NCBI GenBank assembly: GCA_012798365.1
Contig: JAAZNH010000080.1
Span: 1 to 18,477, forward strand
Direction: 5' to 3'
Length of the DNA: 18,477 bases
DNA from: Methanomicrobiales archaeon
GTDB taxonomy: Archaea > Halobacteriota > Methanomicrobia > Methanomicrobiales > Methanospirillaceae
Of the stretch, positions 6,725 through 14,347 are shown piece by piece (positions within the stretch are counted from its first letter, which is position 1; each line of letters starts with the position of its first letter). The notes under the pieces were generated by a model. That model did no database searches. It saw only the letters and a program-made list of their open reading frames with translations, and was not told the DNA's origin. The position numbers were made by a program, and so were the translations under genes.

Positions 6725-8680
6725 CTAATCCCCCAGGTCGTGGATTGCATTTGCAAGCTCGCGTATTGTCGGGTTTTTCAATGCCAGTGCCCGGGAAAAG
6801 AACTCTTCGCGTTTTCTGAGTTCGCGGGTAAGGTCTTCCTGACTCCACCCGCAGTGCGTCGCAATCTCATCAAGCACCCGGGATTTGTGGGAAACCTGCC
6901 GGAACGTATCGCTCCTGATCTCCCACTCAAAGAGCGGCAGGGATAAAATCTCCCCGTGACCGTTGACTTCGATCTCATGAATGGAGAGGTTCCTGCGGAT
7001 CCGCCGTTTGCCAAGGGTGTAGATGGACTGGACAATGACAAGGTCGAGGGCCTGGAACATGACCGGGGGCACGTTGATGGGATCGTGCGTGAGACGATTG
7101 ATGGCTTCCTGCACGCTCCCGGCATGGATTGTCGAGAGCGTTGCATGGCCGGTGTTCATGGCCTGGAAGAGTGTCTGCGCTTCGCGGCCCCGCACTTCCC
7201 CGACGATGATATATTCCGGCCGCTGCCGCATGCAGGCCCTGAGGAGGCTGAAGAGATCGATGTCGCCTTTGACCCCTTCGGCATTCAGTTCACGGGTCTG
7301 GGTCGGAAGCCAGTTCTTGTGGGGCAGCTGGATCTCACGGGTATCCTCAAGTGAGACGATCTTTGCGTTCTGGGGAATGAAGAGCGAGACCGCGTTCATG
7401 GTTGACGTCTTGCCGCTGGCCGTCCCGCCAACAACGAGCAGGCTTTTATGATGCTCAATGGCAAGCCAGAGAAATGCGAGGGTCTGCGGGCTGTAGGTCC
7501 CAAGCCGGATGAGATCAAGGGGTGTCATCGGATCGGCGCGGAATTTCCGGATGGTAAAGGAACTCCCCCGCGTTGATACAACATCACTGTAGGTGATCTG
7601 GACGCGCGCCCCGTCCGGCAGCGTTGCATCAACCATCGGGTTCGAGAGCGAGATCTGCTTGTTGGCTTTCTGTGCCAGTTTGAGCACGAACTGGTTCAGC
7701 TCACCCTCCTGGAACAGGACATTGGTTGGCAGGTTTCCGTATACCTTGTGGAACACAAAGACCGGCAGATCCCAGCCATTACAACTGAGATCTTCAAGGG
7801 CCGGGTCCCGCATCAGGACCTCAAGGAGACCGTACCCGGAAAGATTGCGCCGGAGGTAGTAGGTGAGTATGGCAAGCCGGTCATCGGGAATTGCCGGGTG
7901 AAAGTCCCGGATAATCCGGTGAATGACCGCAGGTTCGAAGTGATCTTTGGAATCTGCTTCCGTGGTATCGTACACAATGATATCGCGGAGATGGGCATAG
8001 GTTTCCTGCAGTACCGTCTTCTCAACAGCCGAGATGGCAGGTTCGTGAACGGTATACACATATCCCTCGGTTCCGGCCTGCTGGATCTTGATGTAGGAAA
8101 ATGGCTGTTCGACCCAGTACCATTCAAGTTCTTCCCCAGTAGACAGGTCATCAGATTCGGGCAGGGGGATCTCAGTATCTGGTTGGGCAAAATCTGCAAG
8201 TGCCGGCGTGAAATGTTCGTCAGGCCCCCGGGCTTCCGCACCTGCGCCTGCGTAACTGCCTTCCGTTGTGCGGGGGAGCCAGGCGTTTTGTTCATACCGT
8301 GTCCTGAGCGCGATTGCAGAGATTGCACAAGACAGAACTGCAATTATCGAGAGAACCGCCAGAAGCGGGATCTCAAGATCAATAAAGAGCGCTATGATGG
8401 AGGTAATAACCGCCGTCAGGACAATTGCACTAAGATAACCAATTCCGGCCCATGTAGGTGCAACAAAAGATGCAAGCCCCCGTTCAGTGAATGCCCGGAA
8501 GGTGTTTCCGATTCCTGCCAATTCCCCCTCCTGATCAATGCAGGAGGGCGGGCAGGGATCCGCACCTGTCACCAGTCCATCCTTTGTGCGATAAATACAG
8601 GTTTTAAGGGTGGCGATGAACCCGCTGATACCGATCAGCGTAATACTCAGAGAAATGATCATGAGAACGTGTGCCAGCAT
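6725..8680 (-). CDS. type II/IV secretion system ATPase with membrane N-terminus
   Basis: A 651-residue ATPase of the GspE/VirB11/TadA superfamily that powers pilus assembly. The C-terminal motor has Walker A GGTASGKT (418-425), an Asp box VSLEDTREI (442-450), Walker B IIVGEVRG (491-498) and a His box GHATLSTIHAG (511-521). The N2-type domain spans about 245-390 (DLSCNGWDLPVFVFHK and later PDGARVQITYS). Unusually, residues 1-128 carry three predicted membrane helices (5-25, 78-100, 104-126) with cysteines at 28, 43 and 47 in the loop, then a low-complexity acidic linker (135-185). Such ATPases are normally soluble. The start ATG 8680 is preceded by GAGGG on the minus strand. The gene is followed at once by its platform partner. 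Confidence 0.87.
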   Translation of the reverse strand: MLAHVLMIISLSITLIGISGFIATLKTCIYRTKDGLVTGADPCPPSCIDQEGELAGIGNTFRAFTERGLASFVAPTWAGIGYLSAIVLTAVITSIIALFIDLEIPLLAVLSIIAVLSCAISAIALRTRYEQNAWLPRTTEGSYAGAGAEARGPDEHFTPALADFAQPDTEIPLPESDDLSTGEELEWYWVEQPFSYIKIQQAGTEGYVYTVHEPAISAVEKTVLQETYAHLRDIIVYDTTEADSKDHFEPAVIHRIIRDFHPAIPDDRLAILTYYLRRNLSGYGLLEVLMRDPALEDLSCNGWDLPVFVFHKVYGNLPTNVLFQEGELNQFVLKLAQKANKQISLSNPMVDATLPDGARVQITYSDVVSTRGSSFTIRKFRADPMTPLDLIRLGTYSPQTLAFLWLAIEHHKSLLVVGGTASGKTSTMNAVSLFIPQNAKIVSLEDTREIQLPHKNWLPTQTRELNAEGVKGDIDLFSLLRACMRQRPEYIIVGEVRGREAQTLFQAMNTGHATLSTIHAGSVQEAINRLTHDPINVPPVMFQALDLVIVQSIYTLGKRRIRRNLSIHEIEVNGHGEILSLPLFEWEIRSDTFRQVSHKSRVLDEIATHCGWSQEDLTRELRKREEFFSRALALKNPTIRELANAIHDLGD

Positions 8681-8724
8681 TTTTTCCCTCGTTCTTTCAG
8701 GCGCCCCTCGTAAGATGCCTGTCC

Positions 8725-9498
8725 CTATTCATAGTAATCCGGTGTTGCTGTCGGAATGACCTGTTCCCTTGCCGTTCCGGTTGTAATGGTCATGGTAATC
8801 TCGACCTTATCGCCAGAAAGGATGATGATGAACGGGCCTTCGTTGTAAATGGTAATCTGCTTCTTCAGGTCAGTACTGTAAATTCCGCCATACCCTTCTT
8901 TTGCAACGGTCCCGTTTGATCGTCCGTCCCGCACCGCGACTTCCGCTTTTGAATACGTAAAGGAATTTACAAAAACTCCGTACCGCTTTTCTTCATCCTC
9001 ACAGACCCCGTCCTCATCATTGCATACATTGCCGGCATCGGTATTATCCGGATTCTTGAACTTCGGATTGAACGCCAGGTCAACAACAAGTGGGCCGTCG
9101 GTAACATTAACCCGGAATACGGTCGTGTTTCCGTCCAGGGTGACCGTTTTGGTAAACTGGGGGATACGGGCGACCCGGGCCGGCTCGCGTGTTGACCAGT
9201 TCCCATGCTCCCGGTAGGGGAGTCCATACGGGTCCCGGGTCGTGTAGGGTTTCGGGCTCAGTTCATCCACCTGGAGAGTACTGTCAGGCTGAGATGCAAC
9301 TGGTGTTGTCGCCTCTGCCGGATAAGGCAGGGCATCCGGTTCATACTGTGCCGAGGCTTCAAACGGGAATTCCGGTGGGACATGCTGTGATTCTTTCTCG
9401 CCACTGATCCCACTCTGGAGGACTTTGATGCAGCCCGCGGATGAAACCAGCACCAGGATGAAAAAAACCATGCAGATTCTCACTTGTGATCCATTCAT
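8725..9498 (-). CDS. secreted lipoprotein of unknown function
   Basis: A 257-residue protein with a signal sequence ending in a lipobox, LVSSAGC (Cys23), so it is probably lipid-anchored on the outer face of the membrane. A proline- and threonine-rich linker (35-95) leads to a beta-rich domain (about 110-240). In it, residues 150-170 form an acidic, cysteine-bracketed loop (PDNTDAGNVCNDEDGVCEDE) that looks like a calcium-binding loop. I recognise no family. The start is uncertain: ATG 9498 with GGGG upstream, ATG 9513, or ATG 9567 after CAGGAAACC. The ATPase starts 44 bp after its stop on the same strand, so it is likely the first gene of the lipoprotein-ATPase-platform operon and may be a pilus accessory protein. 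Confidence 0.6.
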   Translation of the reverse strand: MNGSQVRICMVFFILVLVSSAGCIKVLQSGISGEKESQHVPPEFPFEASAQYEPDALPYPAEATTPVASQPDSTLQVDELSPKPYTTRDPYGLPYREHGNWSTREPARVARIPQFTKTVTLDGNTTVFRVNVTDGPLVVDLAFNPKFKNPDNTDAGNVCNDEDGVCEDEEKRYGVFVNSFTYSKAEVAVRDGRSNGTVAKEGYGGIYSTDLKKQITIYNEGPFIIILSGDKVEITMTITTGTAREQVIPTATPDYYE

Positions 9499-9637
9499 GA
9501 TTGGTATCCCCATTATCTCTTCAGTGAACCTGCCTGCATCCCGGATGGGGGACCTCCGGACCACCATGGTTTCCTGTCAGGTTTCCCGTTATGCCATGCG
9601 CCCGCCCGGACGATTTCTGCCGAACATACATGTTGAC

Positions 9638-9700
9638 ATGGTTCAATTATAATGTTTTGTTTTTAACTTTTACAAATTGTTAATGTATTTTAGTAAATGT
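9638..9700. promoter_or_regulatory. divergent AT-rich promoter island
   Basis: Leftward, ATTATAATT (9648-9656) is a good TATA-like box for the lipoprotein operon, with a leader of 100 nt or more. Rightward, TTTTACAAATTGTTAATG (9668-9685) offers a weaker box plus a TTGTTAA word for the small plus-strand gene. Confidence 0.4.
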
Positions 9701-9711
9701 TGGGGAGATAC

Positions 9712-10152
9712 GTGGCTCCTGCCGGCAATACCCGGCCGGGGTACGCACATATCATGGAGTACAACAAAATACCCTGCATAACGGCGGTTGGCGTGAAGAT
9801 CGAAAAAGAGATCCGGTTGAAAAACTGCACTGATGGGAGGATCAAAAAAGAGTACCTGCTGTCAAAACCCCTTACCCGGGAATTTGCAGCGTTCTTTCAG
9901 GATTATGGAGAAACACGGGTTATCAATGGACTGAAAAAACCGTTCTTTACCTTTCTGATTCCGGGCTGCCTCAACATCAAGGGTTTTTTTACCGAACCGG
10001 AGATCGAGGTATGGTATGTTCCCGAATTCCTTTGCTCGGGCGAGGAGTTCCTCGCGCTGCTCGTAGCTGCGTATGGCATGCCATCTGCCGGCCCGCATCT
10101 TGCCAGCGTACACCGGCAGCTGCTCGCACAGGTTTCCGGTGACCGGCAATAA
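9712..10152 (+). CDS. hypothetical protein
   Basis: A soluble protein of about 146 residues that I do not recognise. It has no signal peptide or membrane helix; it is basic in the middle (EIRLKNCTDGRIKKEYLLSK) and has an aromatic core (FFTFLIPGCLNIKGFF, EVWYVPEFL). The codon choice, with C or G in third positions, agrees with the neighbours, so I think the gene is real. Three starts are possible: ATG 9697 (leaderless), GTG 9712 after GGGGAGAT with five-base spacing, and ATG 9754 (MEYNKIPC), where the protein-like sequence clearly begins. I took GTG 9712 for its Shine-Dalgarno. Nothing in its context fixes a role. Confidence 0.5.
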   Translation: MAPAGNTRPGYAHIMEYNKIPCITAVGVKIEKEIRLKNCTDGRIKKEYLLSKPLTREFAAFFQDYGETRVINGLKKPFFTFLIPGCLNIKGFFTEPEIEVWYVPEFLCSGEEFLALLVAAYGMPSAGPHLASVHRQLLAQVSGDRQ

Positions 10153-10244
10153 CCCGGTGCCAGTCTGCTGCACTCAGGAGATTTGTCAACGGACGGCAGG
10201 AAAAGAGAATGTATTAGTGTCCTGTGCTGTGATATTCAGGTATC

Positions 10245-10463
10245 ATGCCTTCCGGATTTTCGGACCCGGTCTCCCCCTTCCCCGGCTGGATATGCCGTAT
10301 GTACCGCCTATTCCGCCCGGTAACCGAAGACGATATCCAGGCGTTCCTGGGATGCGAAGACCTCTATGTCCTCGAAACCGGGGGAGGAACCCGGGCCGTC
10401 ATCCTGAAGTACGGTCTTGTGGAGATCAACCTCATTGCAGGGGTCAGCGAGGCGGAGGTCTGA
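10245..10463 (+). CDS. small hypothetical protein, possibly interrupted by TGA
   Basis: A short reading frame of 72 codons (or 54 from ATG 10299, MYRLFRPV). From about 10300 on, the third positions are strongly C/G biased (for example gaa gac gat atc cag gcg ttc ctg), as in real genes here. After the TGA at 10461-10463 the same frame runs on for 21 codons with the same bias to TAA 10527-10529, ending ...SEYVDALFATRF. So the gene may once have been 93 codons long and now has a premature stop, or it ends naturally and the rest is coincidence. I do not recognise a family. AGGT at 10238-10241 is close to ATG 10245. Confidence 0.4.
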   Translation: MPSGFSDPVSPFPGWICRMYRLFRPVTEDDIQAFLGCEDLYVLETGGGTRAVILKYGLVEINLIAGVSEAEV

Positions 10464-10608
10464 CTTGCTCCTGACAGCGGGGCACATCCTTCAGAATACG
10501 TTGATGCCCTGTTTGCGACCCGGTTTTAATATCCTCCCGCGCCCGCTGCTACCAGGCGGATTGCCGGTATTATCATCGTCAGATGATCTGGTATCCGGTC
10601 ACACCCCT

Positions 10609-10662
10609 TTTGTTAAGTAAATTAAGTCAACATTTTCCAGAAGTAAATCAGTAATTTTTTAT
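10609..10662 (+). promoter_or_regulatory. promoter region of the tandem binding-protein gene
   Basis: AT-rich stretch containing TTTGTTAAGTAAATTAAG (10609-10626) and GTAATTTTTTATG (10651-10663). Either run could be the TATA element for the gene starting at 10701. The first carries the recurring TTGTTAA word and may be the place for a metal-responsive regulator. Confidence 0.35.
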
Positions 10663-10700
10663 GTTCCTGCATCGACCTACCATCCCTGGAAAGGATCGGT

Positions 10701-12356
10701 ATGAAACAGAAACTCTCACTCTCCACAACAGCATGCTTTTGCATCGCACTGCTTCTCCTGCTTTTCGCAGCAGCCTTTGCCGGTTGCACGGGAAGCTCAA
10801 CCACCCCCACAGGAACCCCTGCTGCCCCGGCAGCAACTGCGGCAGTCACTCCCGCTCCCACCGGAGAAACCCTCCTCGTCTTTGCCGGTGCCGGGCTCAA
10901 GGCACCGCTGGACGAGATCGGGCCTGCCTTCAAACAGAAATATGGCATCGATGTCCAGTATAACTATTGCGGAGCAGGGACGCTGGTATCCCAGATGAAC
11001 CTCACGCACAAGGGTGATGTCTTCATGCCCGGCTCTACCGTTGAGTGGAGCACTGCAAAGGCACAGGGCCTTGTCGGCGAGTACCAGCTCGTTGCCTACC
11101 ATGTGCCGGCTATCTCCGTCCAGAAAGGCAATCCCAAGAATATCAGGACCGTCAGCGACCTTGCCCGGCCCGGCCTGAAGGTTGCCCTCGGGGATTCCTC
11201 GGCAACGGCAATCGGGAAAGCCTCCCAGAAAATGTTCAAGAAGCTCAACATCACCGCGGATGTCGAAAAGAATGTCGTGACCCGGGCCCCGACAATCAAT
11301 GAACTTGTCACGCTCATGCAGGCCGGCCATGCAGATGCTGCGATCATGACGCTTGACAGCATCAATACTGAAAAGCTGGATGTCATCACGATCCCGCTCA
11401 GCGACAACGAGATCCTGATCACGCCGATTGGCCCGACAACCTATACAAAGAACAACGATGCAGCAGCTAAGTTCAGCGCATATGTGGCATCGGATGAAGG
11501 CAAGGCATTCTTTGCAAAACACGGGTTCCCGACCTACCCGGACCCGGCCTATGCAACAGTTCCGGCTGCGGCAGCAACCCCCGCAGCACCTGCCGTGGCT
11601 GCAACAACCAGCACACCGGCACCGGTCTACACGTACTCTGAAGGCAACGTTGTTGCTTACACCGCGGCATCCTTAAAAGGCGTGTCCCCGAAACTCGCAG
11701 AGGGTTTCGAGAGGATGTACCCCGGCCACCATGTTGTCATCAACCTTGACGGTACGCAGGCCTTAAAGACCCAGGTCCAGAACGGCGCATATGCCGATGT
11801 CTTCATCTCGGCCAGCAACTCGTATACCACGGAACTTACCAAAGGCGGGTACTTCGTTGACGGCACGGTCAAACCGCTGACTTCCAACTACGTCATCGTG
11901 ATCCTTCCGGCAAACAACCCCGGTAAGATCCAGTCACTCTCTGATCTTGCAAAACCCGGCGTCAAGATCGCCCGGGCAGACAAGAACGTACCTGTAGGTA
12001 CAGCAACCAACGCGGTCATTGCAAACCTTGCCAAGAAGCCGGCGTATGGCGCAGCATGGGAGACCTCTGTCAATACCAACACCATCACCTACGAGACTTC
12101 CGAGCCGGCGGTTGCCAGCAAGGTTGCACTGGGTGAAGTCGATGCAGGATTCGTGTACGAGTCAACCGCCACTGCAGCAAAACCCGGCACCATCAGCTCG
12201 ATAGCAATCCCCCGGGAAGATAACTATCTCCAGACCTACACAATCGGGGTCCTGAAAGGATCTACCAGCAAGGGTGCGGCAGCAGACTTCGAGACGTTCA
12301 TGCTGTCGACCCAGGGCCAGCAGATTCTCAAGGATTACGGGTTCCGGGCACTCTGA
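10701..12356 (+). CDS. tandem two-domain molybdate/tungstate-binding lipoprotein (ModA-ModA)
   Basis: A 551-residue extracytoplasmic binding protein with two substrate-binding domains in one chain. A signal sequence ends in the lipobox FAGC (Cys29), then a Thr/Pro/Ala linker (30-56). Domain 1 (57-283) begins LLVFAGAGLKAPLDEI and has the segment GDVFMPGS. A second Ala/Pro/Thr linker (284-312) leads to domain 2 (313-551), with the ModA hallmarks AYTAASLKGVSP, YADVFISASN, NVPVGTATNAV and GEVDAGFVYES. Each domain has the usual length of a single ModA (about 230-240 residues), so this is a fusion and not a long single domain. The two domains are only distantly similar, so they are not a recent duplication. 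ATG 10701 follows AAGGAT. Permease and ATPase genes follow on the same strand, so it feeds at least that importer. Confidence 0.88.
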   Translation: MKQKLSLSTTACFCIALLLLLFAAAFAGCTGSSTTPTGTPAAPAATAAVTPAPTGETLLVFAGAGLKAPLDEIGPAFKQKYGIDVQYNYCGAGTLVSQMNLTHKGDVFMPGSTVEWSTAKAQGLVGEYQLVAYHVPAISVQKGNPKNIRTVSDLARPGLKVALGDSSATAIGKASQKMFKKLNITADVEKNVVTRAPTINELVTLMQAGHADAAIMTLDSINTEKLDVITIPLSDNEILITPIGPTTYTKNNDAAAKFSAYVASDEGKAFFAKHGFPTYPDPAYATVPAAAATPAAPAVAATTSTPAPVYTYSEGNVVAYTAASLKGVSPKLAEGFERMYPGHHVVINLDGTQALKTQVQNGAYADVFISASNSYTTELTKGGYFVDGTVKPLTSNYVIVILPANNPGKIQSLSDLAKPGVKIARADKNVPVGTATNAVIANLAKKPAYGAAWETSVNTNTITYETSEPAVASKVALGEVDAGFVYESTATAAKPGTISSIAIPREDNYLQTYTIGVLKGSTSKGAAADFETFMLSTQGQQILKDYGFRAL

Positions 12357-12405
12357 TCCCCGGACTTTATTTTCCCCATCATCCTATTCTTTTACTACAC
12401 CCCGG

Positions 12406-12420
12406 CCGGCCCAGGGCCGG
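12406..12420 (+). repeat. GC-rich palindrome ahead of the permease start
   Basis: CCGGCCC and GGGCCGG flank a single A, forming a near-perfect palindrome that ends two bases before ATG 12423. In RNA the hairpin would overlap the ribosome-binding zone; in DNA it could be a protein site. No good Shine-Dalgarno is seen other than within this element. A pyrimidine-rich CCTATTCTTTTA (12384-12395) just upstream may end part of the binding-protein transcripts. Confidence 0.4.
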
Positions 12421-12422
12421 AC

Positions 12423-13247
12423 ATGACCATGAGCACTTCTCCACACGCAGGAAAATTCAGGACAAAACTGGCCTGCATCGGGGCAGGCGTACTTGTCCTT
12501 GCCGTTGCCCTGTATCTTATTCTCCCGATCATCGCGCTCTTCTTCCGGACAACGCCGGATCTGTTTTTCGAGACCCTCCGGGACCCGGCGGTCATCAGTG
12601 CACTCACGCTCAGCCTTACCACATCCATAATTTCCCTTGTGATTGTGATCCTGGTGGGCACCCCGTTTGCCTACCTCCACTGCCGGAACCAGTATCCCGG
12701 CAAAGTGATCGTTGATACCATCATCGATCTCCCGCTGGTGCTGCCCCCGGCCGTGGCCGGTTTTGCTCTCCTTGTCCTGTACGGCAGGATGGGCCTTATC
12801 GGGAAATACGCAAGCCTGTTCGGGATCACGTTCGCGTTCACCACGCTTGCCGTTATCATGGCCCAGATCTTTGTCGCTTCGCCCTTCTACCTCCGGCAGG
12901 CCAAGTCCCTCTTTGACCAGCTCGACCCGGCGTACGAGATGACGGCCCGTACGCTTGGCGCTTCACCGTTCCGGGTATTCGCCCGGGTGGTAGTCCCGCT
13001 CACTGCCGGGGGCCTTGTCTCCGGCGCCGTGATGACCTTTGGCCGGGCGCTCGGCGAGTTCGGTGCCACTATCATGTTCGCCGGCAACATGCCCGGGGTA
13101 TCCCAGACCATGCCGCTTGCGGTCTACGTGAACCTCAACGGCGACTTCAATGTCGGGCTCACGATCGCCATCCTGCTCGTCCTCATCTCGTTTGCGATCA
13201 TGATCGCGGTCCGGCTCCTGGCAACCCGGGAGGTGCCCCATGCTTGA
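12423..13247 (+). CDS. modB: molybdate/tungstate ABC transporter permease (ModB type)
   Basis: A membrane protein of 274 residues, the channel subunit of a Mo/W oxyanion importer. Predicted helices start at about 17-41, 59-85, 98-121, 137-155, 195-220 and 243-266. The cytoplasmic EAA loop that docks to the ATPase is clear at 171-190 (YEMTARTLGASPFRVFARVV), followed by GRALGEFGATIMFAGN (207-222), typical of the ModB/NifC group. ATG 12423 or 12429 may start it. The stop overlaps the downstream ATPase by eight bases and the binding protein gene ends 66 bp upstream, so this is a classic A-B-C order. Molybdate, tungstate or both may be carried; sequence alone does not decide. Confidence 0.88.
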   Translation: MTMSTSPHAGKFRTKLACIGAGVLVLAVALYLILPIIALFFRTTPDLFFETLRDPAVISALTLSLTTSIISLVIVILVGTPFAYLHCRNQYPGKVIVDTIIDLPLVLPPAVAGFALLVLYGRMGLIGKYASLFGITFAFTTLAVIMAQIFVASPFYLRQAKSLFDQLDPAYEMTARTLGASPFRVFARVVVPLTAGGLVSGAVMTFGRALGEFGATIMFAGNMPGVSQTMPLAVYVNLNGDFNVGLTIAILLVLISFAIMIAVRLLATREVPHA

Positions 13248-13929
13248 AGCAACGATACAAAAGGCGCTCCGGGATTTCACGCTCGACCTGTCGCTCCGCG
13301 TTGATGACGGGAGCGTCCTTGCCCTGATGGGCGAGAACGGGGCCGGCAAATCCACGACCCTCAATATTATCGCCGGCCTTCTTGTGCCCGATAGCGGCAC
13401 AATCCGGTTCAACGGTACCGTTGTCTTCGATGAGAAGGCTGGCATTAATATTCCGGTGGAGGACCGGCGGATCGGGTACGTCTTCCAGCGCTCGGCTGTC
13501 TTTCCGCACATGACCGTTGAGGATAATGTTGCGTTTGGCCTTCGGGCGCGGGGTTGTGATCCGGCACTGGTCAAAAACAAAGTATCCCGCTGGCTCGACT
13601 GCCTGAACATCAGCAGCCTGGCTCCCGTAAAAGCCGCTGGTCTCTCGGGTGGCCAGAAGCAGCGCGTGGCCCTTGCCCGGGCACTTGCAACTGAACCGGC
13701 CCTTCTCATGCTTGACGAACCCTTCGGGGGGCTTGACATGGAGAGCACCCGTTCGGTAAAGGATGCAATCCGGCAGTGTATCACTGACCTGAAAATACCC
13801 TGTATTCTCGTTACCCATCACTGGGAGGATGCCATGGATGTCGGTGACCGGGTCAGCACGATACAGAAGGGCCGGATCACCCGTGAGGGTGAACTCGGGG
13901 ACTGGGAGTTCTCTCAACACGCTACGTAA
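13240..13929 (+). CDS. modC: molybdate/tungstate ABC transporter ATPase without TOBE domain (ModC type)
   Basis: A 229-residue ATP-binding subunit at the inner face of the membrane. Walker A GENGAGKS (31-38), Q-loop VFQRS (Gln83), signature LSGGQKQR (135-142), Walker B LLMLDEP (155-161) and the H-loop THHWED (His193/194) are intact, so it should be active. It stops soon after the nucleotide-binding domain. Typical ModC and WtpC proteins are 340-360 residues and end in a TOBE/Mop domain that senses oxyanion; this one lacks it. ATG 13240 follows GGGAGGTG with good spacing and overlaps the permease gene by eight bases. A free Mop gene lies about 420 bp downstream and could replace the missing domain. 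Confidence 0.87.
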   Translation: MLEATIQKALRDFTLDLSLRVDDGSVLALMGENGAGKSTTLNIIAGLLVPDSGTIRFNGTVVFDEKAGINIPVEDRRIGYVFQRSAVFPHMTVEDNVAFGLRARGCDPALVKNKVSRWLDCLNISSLAPVKAAGLSGGQKQRVALARALATEPALLMLDEPFGGLDMESTRSVKDAIRQCITDLKIPCILVTHHWEDAMDVGDRVSTIQKGRITREGELGDWEFSQHAT

Positions 13930-13947
13930 GTAGTGGCGATCCCGCGT

Positions 13948-13982
13948 AGGTGGGGAACCTGGCTGCCACGGGCTTTTTTTTA
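13948..13982 (+). terminator. terminator after the binding protein-permease-ATPase operon
   Basis: A run of eight T residues (13974-13981) follows a GC-rich stretch with short pairing (GTGG at 13950-13953 with CCAC at 13966-13969; TGGC with GCCA inside it). It lies 20 bp past the stop of the ATPase gene. Confidence 0.5.
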
Positions 13983-14310
13983 TCCAAAACGTTCTGAACA
14001 GGCCGGCTGGTTTCCCCCATTTTACACCGTTTACGGGCTGAAGGTACCAGTAACGGGTTCTTTAAAAAATGCCAGAAAAATCCACTATTCAGGCCGTTCT
14101 TTTAGGAAGTTTCTCTGGTTAATATTGACCTGGATTTAAAAAAACCGGGACCGGGTCTGCACGCCTTTCAGGATGTGGGAATCCTGAGATGTCCTTCACC
14201 CATTATTCCCGGGATGCACAATTACCCTGATATCTCACATCCAATATCGTCAGCAGGTTCTCGAGGGGCATTCCGGGTTTACAAGAAAACATTAACTGAT
14301 TTTCCCGTTG
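13983..14310. other. gene-free stretch with structured segment upstream of molbindin
   Basis: I see no coding potential in this stretch of roughly 330 bp. It contains a TATA-like GGATTTAAAAAAACC (14132-14146), then a hairpin TCAGGAT/ATCCTGA (14168-14174 with 14181-14187, loop GTGGGA). GGATGTG (14171-14177) can instead pair with CACATCC (14236-14242). The two structures exclude each other. Whether the stretch is transcribed is not known. Confidence 0.4.
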
Positions 14311-14347
14311 TTAAAGTATAAGTATCATTATTGATAATTGCGCACTG
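14308..14347 (+). promoter_or_regulatory. promoter of the molbindin gene
   Basis: TTGTTAAAGTATAAG (14308-14322) holds a TATA-like core that should place the transcript start about 14341-14346, only a few bases ahead of GTG 14348. The TTGTTAAA word overlaps the box, so a protein bound there would compete with TBP. Confidence 0.4.

Noticed and set aside
7748..8713. Long plus-strand open frame of 321 codons
   Set aside because: Lies antisense to the well-supported secretion ATPase; composition is cysteine- and arginine-rich without domain features, as expected of a GC-rich shadow frame.
10461..10463. Selenocysteine at the in-frame TGA
   Set aside because: Selenocysteine use is not known in Methanomicrobiales and no inserting hairpin is evident; mutation or a true stop is simpler.
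10797..11522. Minus-strand open frame of 241 codons
   Set aside because: Antisense to the tandem binding protein, with no sensible protein features.
12963..13920. Minus-strand open frames of 273 and 240 codons
   Set aside because: Antisense to the permease and ATPase genes, whose motifs are intact on the plus strand.
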